From positions 1 through 64,000 of the forward strand of contig JARKIF010000176.1 in the NCBI GenBank assembly GCA_029378245.1: a DNA stretch of 64,000 bases, written 5' to 3'. Below are positions 31,768 to 41,805 of the stretch, piece by piece. The position numbers and the translations under genes are program-made. The first letter of the stretch is position 1; each line of letters starts with the position of its first letter. The DNA comes from Roridomyces roridus. Taxonomy: Eukaryota; Basidiomycota; Agaricomycetes; Agaricales; Mycenaceae. A model generated the notes under the pieces. The model did no database searches and was not told where the DNA came from. It was given only the letters and a program-made list of their open reading frames with translations.

Positions 31768-33171
31768 ATGGTGAGTGACAGAATCTCTCTCTACGCCGCC
31801 TCTGACGAAGGACAAGGCGCGAATTTGGTGTGGACCGAGCCTGCTGTGGCGCCCACGGGTGGTGTGGCCTTTGCGACGAACTTGACGCCCACTGCGTTCG
31901 CTGAGGAGTCTGTCGATGTCCCCGCCACATCCAGCAGCTTCTTCTTCTTCGAGCCACCGACGACGCCCACCAAACGAGCATCGCACAAACGCAAGGCCAC
32001 TCCCTCTCCTTCTACGTCTTCTTCCCCCCCTCCTCCTCCTGCGACCCAGCAGCAGCAGCAGCACATTCCCCGTCCACCCAACGCCTTTATCCTCTTCCGC
32101 TCTGCCTTCATCCGTTCTGGCGCTGTCCCTGCATCCTCCGAGCCCTCGCACGCCACACTCAGCACCATCGCTGGCCTCGCATGGAGCGCCCTCGCTCCCG
32201 CCGCGCGTGGGACTTGGCACGAAAAGGCACGCAAGGCGAGGGAGGAGCATGCCCGGCGGTTTCCTGGCTATGCGTTTCGACCTAAACGCGGGTCTGCTGG
32301 GGATGGTGGGACGGACGTCGAGGATCAGGAGGTGGTGACGACGACGAAGAAGAAGAAGGAAGCGCCACCCAAGCGACGGACACGCGAGACTGCACCTGCT
32401 GACATGGAGCGATGTGCCCATATTGCCAAGCTCATCGCCCAAGGTCGGTCTGGTGCCGAGCTCGAAGGGGAGGTCAAGGCGTTTGATGCCGAGCGTGGCG
32501 AGCGTGTGGTCGAGGTGCGGTGGGAGAGCGAGAAGGAAGTCAAGACCACCAAGACCACAAAGGTGCGAAAGACGTCTACCGCTGTCCGACGTCGTGTCAA
32601 GTCGGAGCCCACGCCACCACCTGCATCCTCGTCGTCAGAGTCGGAGCCCACGACTCCCACGTCTCCAGTGGGTCCATTCGACTTTGACTTTCTCGACCTC
32701 CTCCCGCTCGACCTCGATCTCCCCTCTTCCCCCATCGACGACGCCACGGCGTTTGCTTGGCCATCCCCAGCGACGGTCCCTCCCTCCCCTGCGCTCTCAT
32801 ACGCCTCTGCCACGTACCATGCGTTTGGCGGCTCGAGCCCAATTGACACTGCACCATCGTCACCTGTCCTCTCCTACGCCTCACCCGCGCTCTCCTCCTC
32901 CTCCTCGTTATCATCGTTGTCCGCAGCCTCGTCGGCGTGGAGCTCCCTCGACGATTTGTCGTCACTCGCGTCATTTGGGTGTGGGTCTGCCCCGCCCGCC
33001 GCCTTTGATCTCTCGTCGTGTGGTGCTGGGCTCGAGATGTATAACGCGTACGATGCCAGCACGACGCTCCAGTTTGAGCTCGATCATCTTGGGATGGGCG
33101 TGGGCGTCGGCATGGAGGGGATGCAGTATGTGCCCGAGTACTTGCCGGCTACGACTGCTGCTGCGTGGTGA
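31768..33171 (+). CDS. HMG-box transcription factor (467 aa)
   Basis: An intron-free frame starting MVSDRISLYAASDEGQGANL. A basic Ser/Pro stretch and a short Gln run precede an HMG box at about residues 99-175: HIPRPPNAFILFRSAF, then LSTIAGLAWSALAPAARGTW, HEKARKAREEHARRFPGYAF and RPKR. The PRPPNAFILFR entry and PGYAF..RPKR exit are characteristic of fungal mating-type/Ste11-like HMG boxes, which bind DNA in the minor groove. The remainder is low complexity: TTKKKKEAPPKRR, an acidic and Pro/Ser-rich probable activation region (FDFDFLDLLPLDLDLP), and a Ser-rich tail. In basidiomycetes such regulators act in mating, fruiting or stress, but which of these applies cannot be told here. The first ATG is directly followed by GTGAGT, so an upstream exon is possible. 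Confidence 0.85.
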   Translation: MVSDRISLYAASDEGQGANLVWTEPAVAPTGGVAFATNLTPTAFAEESVDVPATSSSFFFFEPPTTPTKRASHKRKATPSPSTSSSPPPPPATQQQQQHIPRPPNAFILFRSAFIRSGAVPASSEPSHATLSTIAGLAWSALAPAARGTWHEKARKAREEHARRFPGYAFRPKRGSAGDGGTDVEDQEVVTTTKKKKEAPPKRRTRETAPADMERCAHIAKLIAQGRSGAELEGEVKAFDAERGERVVEVRWESEKEVKTTKTTKVRKTSTAVRRRVKSEPTPPPASSSSESEPTTPTSPVGPFDFDFLDLLPLDLDLPSSPIDDATAFAWPSPATVPPSPALSYASATYHAFGGSSPIDTAPSSPVLSYASPALSSSSSLSSLSAASSAWSSLDDLSSLASFGCGSAPPAAFDLSSCGAGLEMYNAYDASTTLQFELDHLGMGVGVGMEGMQYVPEYLPATTAAAW

Positions 33172-34050
33172 CACGTGCGATGATACCCTCCCCTCCTCTT
33201 CTTGCTATCGGATGGATCCTATAGACGGTTTGTTGTTGTACTCCCTGCTCGTGTGTGTGTGTACTCCTACCTACCTACCTACCTACCCCCGCTCCCTCCC
33301 CGCTCCCTCCTTACTGGCGCTACCCTCTTTCTTGTTTATTCAATGTAATAGTATTGTGATGTACGAATATCGAATAGACTCACTCCTTACCTCTCTGCCC
33401 TTGCCCTGCCCTTGCCCTTGCCCTTCCGCCGGAAAACGAGGGGGAATTCGCTTCGTGCCTGCATCGTGTACGCCGCGGCACATGTATCCCAGTGACATTA
33501 ACAATCTAATCAGAAATTCCATAGCTTACCCCATGGCTATCGGCCCGCCGCCGCTACGTTCTCGTGTGAATGAACTTTAAATTTTTTTGTCCTTGTCCGA
33601 CGGCTTCCTTGTCCGAGGGATGAGGCGTGGGAGGTTTACGTACGTACTTGATAATTAATTGGAATCGGTGTTATTGATATTAATTATTGTCAGGAAGGAG
33701 AGAAGGAGAGAAGGAGGGGCGGAGATGAGCAGCTGGTCATGAGAGGTATGACGGGGGCTGAGGGAGGGCGGCAGGGAGGGAGAGAAGACGAGCCGGAAGG
33801 GTCGGCATTCGATCAGATATCATGATATCACCGGCATGCGCGGAAGATTATGATACATTGACGTCGGCCTCGGCGCGGAATCAAAAATTCAATTCAATTC
33901 AATTGGATGGCAGACACCACGGAGCGGAATGGAACGGAATGGAATCTAATTTTCTGACTGACTGGTTAGTGGAAAGGTGGAGGGACGCCCCTGGACGCCG
34001 TCGGATCAATCCGATCCCGAGTACCGCAACTTGAAAAGAATCCCAAGGCA
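33172..34050. other. HMG-box gene 3' flank, no further gene
   Basis: Contains a CTAC microsatellite (about 33270-33288) and CCTTGCCC repeats (33400-33425). A purine-rich GGAGAGAAGGAGAG tract lies near 33698. No coding sequence supported. Confidence 0.4.
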
Positions 34051-34830
34051 GGCAGGCCTGTTTGAACCCCTTTGAGAGACTCGAATGAATCTCCAACCCA
34101 GAAGCCAGAACCCCCCGTCGACTGCGGTAGGTTCAAAAAATCAAAGTCGACGAGATTGTTGGGGTTGAGGGGGTGCGGGATCCACAACGGCTTGAAAGGA
34201 ATCACCGCACCGATCGACGGCTTCGCATCGGGACCTGACTCCCCTGAGAGTCGAATGAATTATCCAACCCAGAAGCCGCTGACGTCGAAATTGAAATCAA
34301 CCCGAGATAGAGCTGCGCTTCGATGTCGATGTGGAATGCAGGCCGAATGCGGTAGGTTCAAAGAACTCAGAGTCGACGAAGTTGAGTTGAGTTGAGGGGG
34401 GTAAGGAAGAACTGCTTGAGCAATTCACACCTAGCCAATTTTCAGAATCTTTCAGCTATCCTCCTGCGAATGCCCGTCGAGGAGAAGGCGGACGCGGGAT
34501 GATCGATACTCAAAAAGTTTATTCACCGGAAAACCCGAAAATGGCGATGGACCGAATCGAACGGTGAATCGTGAATTTCAGCAGCGGTACAGGTTGGCTC
34601 GAGTACTGAGTGATAGATAGACAGTGATTGGACCTGGAGCAGGAATGGAATGGAGTCAACGGCTCAGAGTCGTCGATAAGTTTGCAGTCGAGTTGAGTTA
34701 GCAATTTCGCACCAAGCTTTCAGTTATCCTGCTCTCCGTAGAGGAGAAGGCGGACGACTATAATCGATACTCAAAAAACACGGCTATGCCTCACCAAATG
34801 GCGATGGCCCGAATCGAACGGTACCCGCTC
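34051..34830. repeat. Two sets of diverged direct duplications
   Basis: TCGAATGAAT..CCAACCCAGAAGCC occurs at 34080 and 34251, each followed by GCGGTAGGTTCAAA and GTCGACGA. Further on, TTTCAG..TATCCT, GAGGAGAAGGCGGACG and ATGGCGATGG.CCGAATCGAACGG occur at 34449-34563 and 34718-34822. The last word again resembles a tRNA B box. No gene seen. Confidence 0.55.
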
Positions 34831-36649
34831 GCGACTGTGCTCGGTGAATGGTGCAGCTGTACATACAGGTTGGCTGGAGTTGCGTTGTATGATTGGACTT
34901 GGCCACGGGGAGCAGGCGTGGAAATGGAAGAGAAGGCAAGGCAAGGAACTGAAACAGATTATTGAAATTGTGGGTCCCTCCGATTGCCAAAAAGACAAAG
35001 AGGCAGACTTGAAGAGAATGAATGACCGAGCCTGGTCTGGATCTTGCTGGTCCACAGGTATTCACGAGTCCCGCTCGAATTCCAGTTTCGCTTCGATGTA
35101 AACTGAAGGCCGGATCCGGTAGGTTGAAAGAAAGAGTCGCCGTTTCAACAAGCCGCGTCGCAGGAATGGAAGAGAAGTTCCGGATCTTGAACTCGACGGA
35201 TTCGAGTAGAATCATTGCGTTGTCAATATTAATGTGGGTCCAGGCATCACGATCGTGATTAGTTGGAATGTTGAATTGCAACCTGTGCGATGACAACCCC
35301 ACGCCGTCCGAGAGTCGAAGTTGAATTCAGGTTTGAGATGAGAATGACCGAGTCTCGTGTAGCCTGTTCCACAACGTAGCGTGTCAGTATTCACGAGGTA
35401 GAAAAGTGAGGACCACATAGATTATCGCAGGGGAATTGCCGAAAGCCGAGATTGGAACAGAATAGCATCGCTGACACTGTGGGTCCCTGCATCGCGGCGC
35501 TAGGATTTGAATCGACAAAGTACTAGTTGCAATTGCAACGACGGCGTCTCCATTTCAAGGCATCTCCTTGTTCGGGTGTACGGCGATTAGATTGGAGGAT
35601 TTATTCTTGACTCGAGCGCTTGATTGACGTTGAAGTTCTATCGCAGTTCGCAGGAAGGGGTGGCTCATTTGCTGGGAAGTGAGTAGCTGAGCTCGGCGCG
35701 GCGAACAACTGAGAAAGAGTCTCCGCCAATTGAAATGAATCTGCCCATCTTGCTTCGCAGTCTGGATTGATTTGCCAAGTACCATCTCAGTTCCGACGGC
35801 GTCTTGGAGGAAGGGAAGGGAAGGGTATAATCTACTCCACCGAGGCGCGGTGAATCAGGCATCACGATCCTGATCGCAGTCTGGCTCCGACGACGACGTT
35901 AAATCGGAAGTGATTGTGAAGAGCGCTAGCTCTCTGTCCAGACTCCGGACTCCAGTGTGCAGTGAAATGCTATTGGCAACCGAGCAGAGCAATGCGGAGA
36001 ATAATAAGCCGAACAACGACAGGATCTAGACGCAGACTGAGCTCGAGGTTGATTGATTCATTGAATGAACGAGTCCGAGGCGGTACTAGTACTTGTGGGA
36101 GGGCCATTTGAGTTCACAGCGATGCCCGGGTTAGATTAGACTCGTGCTTGTTCTTGCATGTGGATTCATTCATTTATCTTGAACTTTCCGGGTCTCGCCG
36201 CTGGCCTGTGTTTCATTGAAGGCACAATATCAGCCATGGGGTCTTCGAATCCATGTGAGTGGGAGCCCCAGTGGATGAATGAATGAATACTCACGCGTAC
36301 ACCGGGCTTCCGAGGAATTTGCGGGAGTTCAACTGAAGCCGCCTCCATACCGACCTTGTAATCTCCCAAATCTACGCAGTGAGGTGGAATACAAGGTGTA
36401 CCCCGCACAGTACAAGGCAAAAGAAAACAATACCCACCCCCATTGTCCGTGGGAGGAGATCGCCGGCCTGAGCGACGAGAATACAACGATGAAACGCGCA
36501 GATCTTCCGAGTCTGAGGCAGGTGATTCGGTCGATTAGATGATGAGATTAGAAGCTAGCTGGGTAGATTGCCGGATGCGGGGACATTCATTCTAAGTAAG
36601 GTTCACGATTGAAGGCGGATTTGTGGCTGGGTTCTGGTGTGGATGTATT
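34831..36649. other. No gene supported
   Basis: Many short frames, none recognised. Words from the 34-kb duplications (for example GAGTCCCGCTCGAATTC and GGTAGGTTGAAAGA near 35069-35130) reappear in weak form, so part of this is probably older copies of the same repeat. Confidence 0.35.
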
Positions 36650-37795
36650 GAGCGGAGAACAAGGGCTAGTCGTTCGCTCGAGATACAAGGTCGCTAAAAC
36701 ACAGATCTTGCGGAGTCTTGGACGTCGACGCATGACCACAGACCCCACCGCAGCATGAAGGTGGGAGTGCACGCGAAAGATTCAATAGCTTCCGTCCCCC
36801 TGGAGAGTCGATTGGCTGACGCAGGACTAAATGAGATGACGAGACCCGGCGGAGAGAACGTCTATCTAGTATATCAGCCGAGTCATATGCGAGGGGTGCC
36901 ATAACATGGGAGATTGGGGAATGAATCAACGCTCAGGTGGTGATTGAGCGGTATGGACGCGGAGTCGATGGTGGGTGCTGGCCATGGCGCCGGGCGGGGA
37001 ACGGCAGCGGCGTACTCGGAGTCTCGGACATATGTACAGGCAGGATTGGACCAGGGCCCAGGGGAGCGAGAGCGACGTCGCTTGAAGTCGCGGTGACGCA
37101 TAGAATGAGAATCGCCGGGACTTGTTACGCTCCGGTCCAGCTTGGGAATGATTTCCCCGGGAAGACGTCCCAGGAGTCTGAGAGCCGCAGACGCACAGAG
37201 TAGAACGAAGCAAGTATAGCCAGCCCAGCCCAATCAGGTAACGTCAATGTCTATTCCTATTCCCATCGACGAGGACTGGACCATACTACTAGTAGGCACA
37301 GTATGCGTTGGCGGTGGCGGTCCGCGACCTTGAATCCACTGGAGATAAATCCTTGCTCAGAGTCGCACGTAGCCCGTGTGGGAGGATCGTAAGTGACTTC
37401 TCAACGTCGTCGATGGCAACCGCGAAAACCAATATTCTTGATGATGACGAGACAAGATACGCGAGACGGCGACGCTTTGTAAAGATTCAGCCTCGAGGCT
37501 CCGCTTGGGTTGATCCAAGTTTGGAATAAAGTCGACGTCGGCCCCCGAGCCATGTGTCAGTAGATGCAAAGTGCAAGAAGTCCGGGCAAGCGGGCGCCGT
37601 TAGACTTGAAGAAGAAGCGTCGCGCACTCGATCAATCGGGGCGTGTGGACTTGTGGACCCAAGGTCGCCTCGAGGCAGATTGTCGACTGATGCGATGGGC
37701 CTCGGGGCATCAGAGCATCAACGCATCAGGCGCCCCGGGCCCCGGGGCGGGATGATGTATCGCGATGATCTAATTCTTGGAATCAATTGTGCGGA
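36650..37795 (-). repeat. Right copy of the inverted duplication
   Basis: Reverse complement partner of 23490-24665. The plus-strand stretches VRDLESTGDKSLLRVARSP and YARRRRFVKIQPRGSAWVDP match the minus-strand frame of the left copy at protein level, but several stops interrupt it. Together the two arms enclose about 12 kb with the HMG-box gene and the tRNA. Confidence 0.7.
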
Positions 37796-38970
37796 CCGTG
37801 GTCGGAGTGATGTACGCACGTTTATCAGCGCCGCAAGTTGGTTTTAACTTTGAATAGCGTATCGCTATCAAAGATAGCGTTATCGTACACCGCAAGGGGT
37901 CACATTGAGAGAAAATCTGGGAAGATCATCCACGGCTCGGGTGCGCTACATAGTGTATCCCGGCAGCGGAACGTAAATTTGGCCCCGGACCTTGATAACT
38001 TGGAAAAACCAAAGGGGCAAAACTTGGCCCGGGACCCTGGCGTCGCGGGTGTAATTTCGTGCTAGCACCACAGACGAGTTTGACACGAGCAGTATACGAG
38101 CTGAGGAACCCACAAAGCTCACGGGGAAATGCCCGCTGCTTTCGGATCGGGCTGGACAAACGTCCGGGGAGCACTTGGGGGGAGAGGTACGCGAAATGCT
38201 GACCGTTCAGAAGTGCCCGAGGGTTTGCGATAGAAGGCCGGATAGATCTAGAGCCGCTTGATGTTAATTTTGACTCTTGGTGAAAGGGAATGTTGGTGTA
38301 GATATTGAACGGCAATGATCTCATGAGTATCGAGGTTCTGCAAGCTGGGAATCGACCATCGTGACCGAGAGTGAAAGTCCGTATTTCGTGAGCCATGTCA
38401 TGGATAGAATGTCCGGCGGTAGAGGCGAAGTTGGAGTCTTGGAGAGAGAAGAGTAAGAAAGAACACATGCTGTGACCCGGGACTAACTATAGTCGATCCA
38501 AGTCACGGGTCGATGGCAAGGGGCTTGGTCGACGGGAGGATGGAGGATGCTTTGAACGGAGGTAGGGTGGTATTTTGGGGGATTTCCGTACGGATTGAAT
38601 GGGGAGCATGGATCGCTGCCGTGGGAGTGGTCAGAGTCGTGCCTTGAGCCAGGCCCAATTTCGAAGAGCAGGCGTCAATCCGACAGTTTTCATGCGCGGG
38701 GAGCGTGATATTCTCTGGCAGCGAGTTCAGGACGCAAGAGCAGAAGCAACAGTAGGGTTGAGGAAAGAGTTCTGAGTCAACGGTACCGAGATCATTTGGA
38801 GATCATGGTGGTCGGAAAGAAGAGAAGGACGTGTGATCCGCTGATGTAAGCCACGCTTTCCGACCCATCACCGCCATTCGACGCGCCGATGAATACCACT
38901 AGTCATGGTCCATTGTAGAAATCGGAGGCCATGTTTCACCGCTGGGAATCATGGGGAAAATTTAAAATGC
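37796..38970. other. No gene supported
   Basis: A minus-strand frame of about 180 codons (37926-38468) is open but has no motif that I recognise and no paralogue in the window. Treat it as unproven. Confidence 0.3.
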
Positions 38971-38974
38971 ACCT

Positions 38975-39265
38975 GAACCCTGACTCATGACCCAGTCACA
39001 GCCCGAAAGGCCCCGGATCGAACGGGATCCTCACACTTTGTCGCGCAGGTTCTTCCAAGGGTAGCCAGTGCCGTGTATGTAGGGTATCGTGCAGAACAAA
39101 AACTTGTACGCCTCCATACCTCCTGCACCAAGACCGGGTCTCGAATCGAACGGGCCCGGTTGGTAGTACTACAAAACTGACAACGATATATGGTCATACC
39201 GTCATAGTAAGGAGACGCAACCAGGTCGGTAGTGTACATTCAACCGAATCGTTTGGTACACGTGA
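38975..39265 (-). repeat. Paired tRNA-like repeats, cluster 2a
   Basis: The same order as cluster 1a. A piece whose minus strand reads TGGCTACCCTTGG (A-box-like) and ends CCGTTCGATCCGGGGCC (plus 39003-39019) is followed after about 110 bases by the GACCGGGTCTCGAATCGAAC unit (39131) and CAACCAGGTCGGTAGTGT (39220). Conservation of pair order across 19 kb shows that the pair duplicates as one unit. Confidence 0.5.
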
Positions 39266-39409
39266 ATGAATAGATCAAGGCTAAGCCCAGCTCCCGAATT
39301 TCACGGGCGACTTCCAGTCCTCAAGGCCTCATGGTACAGCCTGAGGCTTTAGGCGTGACCAAGGATCGGAATTTACCACGTTGAGTGCCAAAAACATGCC
39401 CAAATCCTA

Positions 39410-40270
39410 TTTTTTTTACGACGAAGCCCCGCATCGAACGGCATGGATCTCGTCCAGTTTCCATCGTGCGTCTGACACTGGCTGACGTGTGTACAGAACA
39501 CCTTGCTGGAGTCATGCGGAGTCTTTCATGACGCAACCTACCCCAAAAACAAAAGGCGAGTGCAGAATTCAGACCAGGACGAAGGTCCAAATCGCGACCG
39601 AGGAGTCTGCCACAGTGATCCACTCGTGTTGAAGAAAACGCTTAACTACTCTGACGTTGATTCGGAGGACCCAGTCCCGGATCCAACGGGCTCTTGTTGT
39701 TGCGGAGGTGGTGCATTGTCAGTGTCGTCCTCCCAAGTACTCATACTTTACCGGTGAAAAAGACAACATAAGTACTGTCGATATCGAACGGGATCTTCCC
39801 ACTTGCTGCGGAGGCTCATTTCCGTGCAACCAGCATTACCATTAGGGATTTGAATTTGCAACACTTCACACTGCACTTGTGCATTATCTAGCAAAAAAGC
39901 TCTCCAATGGCCTAAGACTGGGTCCCGAATCGAACGGGTTGTTGCCGCAGAACTGTGCACGTTGGGTATGTTGAGGGGCCGCGCGGCCAGGCGCAACCGG
40001 ATCCATCCCATAGTGTGCATTCTAATGAATCTAATCGCCTGGCATATGAGCACGGCCGTCGATGAAAGGGCCAACTTGGACGCACGAACATGACAGACCG
40101 CGCGGAATCTAACGGAATTATAGTCGGATGTTTTCGTCCAACAACTTTGATACTTGATATGACAGTGAGCGTATCCGCGAGGGGAAAAAGAAACTGGACA
40201 ACATGACATCGCCTGGCTCTCGAATCGAACGAGTACCTGGACGCAAATCAAGCCAGTGAGCCCTCAGGGT
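39410..40270 (-). repeat. Paired tRNA-like repeats, cluster 2b and fragments
   Basis: Fragments with the B-box-like core occur near 39427 and 39671. A full pair follows: ATATCGAACGGGATCTTCCC (39780) and GACTGGGTCCCGAATCGAAC (39916), then CGCGGCCAGGCGCAACCGG (39980). One more core (CTCTCGAATCGAACGAG) is at 40203. All read as tRNA-like on the minus strand. Confidence 0.5.
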
Positions 40271-40384
40271 GGGACGTAACAAGGCTTGAATTGAATCCCA
40301 TTCATGCTGTTCTGTTTCAATAACCGGTCTGCCCAAAAAGTCATTCAGAGGCTCTTCCGCACCACCAGAATTACAATGAGGAAG

Positions 40385-40928
40385 TGGAGGAAGCAGGGGG
40401 GATGGGTTTTGCTTTGGATCTGCTGGAGCTCACGGTGGCACGTATTGGAGTGACGCGGAGAATCGAGGCAGGTGCCTGCGGGTCATCGATTCTAAGTCGT
40501 TTTGCAGGAGGAGGAGTGTTATCGTGACGAAGAGAGCGACGCTGAGCTACGACGAGAACGGGCGTTAGACGGACCTAATTCGACCGTCGACGAGCAAGTA
40601 CACGCACCAGGCTCTTTTCCCTCTTCATCCCCGTCCATGAGCGCAACTGGGACGCTGCCAGTCCACCCTAGAGCGCTGAGTGCGTCCCGTAGACCCTTGA
40701 CCTCCTTCAGCAGCTGACGCTCCCGTTCCCTGGCCCGTCTACGTTCCATAGAGAGTTGATCCTCAAGCTTGGAGCACCCGGGACATTCTCCTTCGTCGCC
40801 GTTCACGCTGGCGTTGGCGGTCATAATGTCTTGCGTAGTAGATGGCCCGGGCGCAATCCGAGAGAGTGCGAGCTGGGCCTGGGCGAGGTTGGGGCGAGGG
40901 CTTGTTGCGCCGCGCTGAGTGCATCCAT
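40385..40928 (-). pseudogene. CCG family copy D, truncated
   Basis: Starts MDALSAAQQALA at 40928, then an approximately 10-base insertion made by a short tandem duplication (GGCGAGGTTGGGGCGAGG) shifts the frame. ECPGCSKLEDQLSMERRRA and the coiled coil are intact beyond it. The intron and the start of exon 2 are present, and the match to copy C ends abruptly at about 40385, soon after the Ser/Lys/Pro stretch. The copy is closest to C in sequence. It is head-to-head with PKL3 in the same arrangement as C with PKL2. Confidence 0.75.
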
Positions 40929-41805
40929 CTTGGGCACCTTATTCGTTCTGGAGATCGTTGGCGGTGGCCCGGTCGTCTCGAGCGAGCAGTGGGCGAGCAG
41001 GATTGGAGCAGGACAGTGGGTGAAGAAAAGAGAGAGTGATTGATCACGTGTGGCATCCGTTTTCGGCAACAATTACCCATCACGTGCGCTGCTTCGGGCT
41101 TGTTCCCGACCTTCATCATCTTTGCATCATCTCGGACTTCAAAGTTTGTTCAAAGTTCAAAAGATGGCTCTTTGAACCTCCTATCGCCGTCAAAAGAAAC
41201 CTACCACATTGCCAGAAATATGAAGCTGCTCAAGACTCCCCCGAAGACGCCCGATTGACTTGGACTTGAATCGCCCAGATTTAAAAATCCTCGGCTGCGA
41301 TCAAGCCTCTTATGCGGACCAAAATTGACGCTCAGAATCAACGCCCGCCCCCCAAGAACGCATTCCTATGAACAAGGCCGGATCCGTTCATGTTTAACGG
41401 CTATACAAACGATGCTCAGCCCACTGACTTTCTCATCAATCGAAGCCGCGACTCGCACCGACTTGAAGCACTGTATCACACCCAGGCACCGCTCTCGAGT
41501 CCCTCTCTTCTAACCAAACTCGATCCATTTCTCTTGTTCTGCGTTCTGCTTCTCCCCCGACCGGACCCCTTCGCTTCGCAGCGCTCGGTTTCAAGAATCC
41601 TGCGCTCGCTCTCGTTCCGCTGACTTTCATTCGATGATAGGGCACGGCAAAAATGGATTTAATGTTCACTGCCTCGCATGGTTGTACTTCCGGCGTCTAA
41701 TGTTTCACAGCATCATCGATATATTTACACCTGCGGGGTGTCACTTAAAGGGAGGTTCGGACGTCCCACACTTTGTCTCCCTTCTTCTCTCCTCCCACCA
41801 CGACG
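40929..41805. promoter_or_regulatory. Shared divergent intergenic region of copy D and PKL3
   Basis: It matches 13184-14140 from the CACGTG boxes (41045-41050 and 41081-41086) through CCCCGAAGACGCCCG and GCACCGACTTGAAGCACTGT to the PKL start. TTTCGGCAACA near 41061 is shared with the block upstream of copy E. Confidence 0.6.

Noticed and set aside
31750..32849. Minus-strand genes opposite the HMG-box gene
   Set aside because: They are antisense shadows of GC-rich coding sequence. The plus strand has a recognisable HMG box and a consistent start.
37926..38468. 180-codon minus-strand frame as a gene
   Set aside because: It has no motif, no paralogue, no splice evidence and unremarkable composition.
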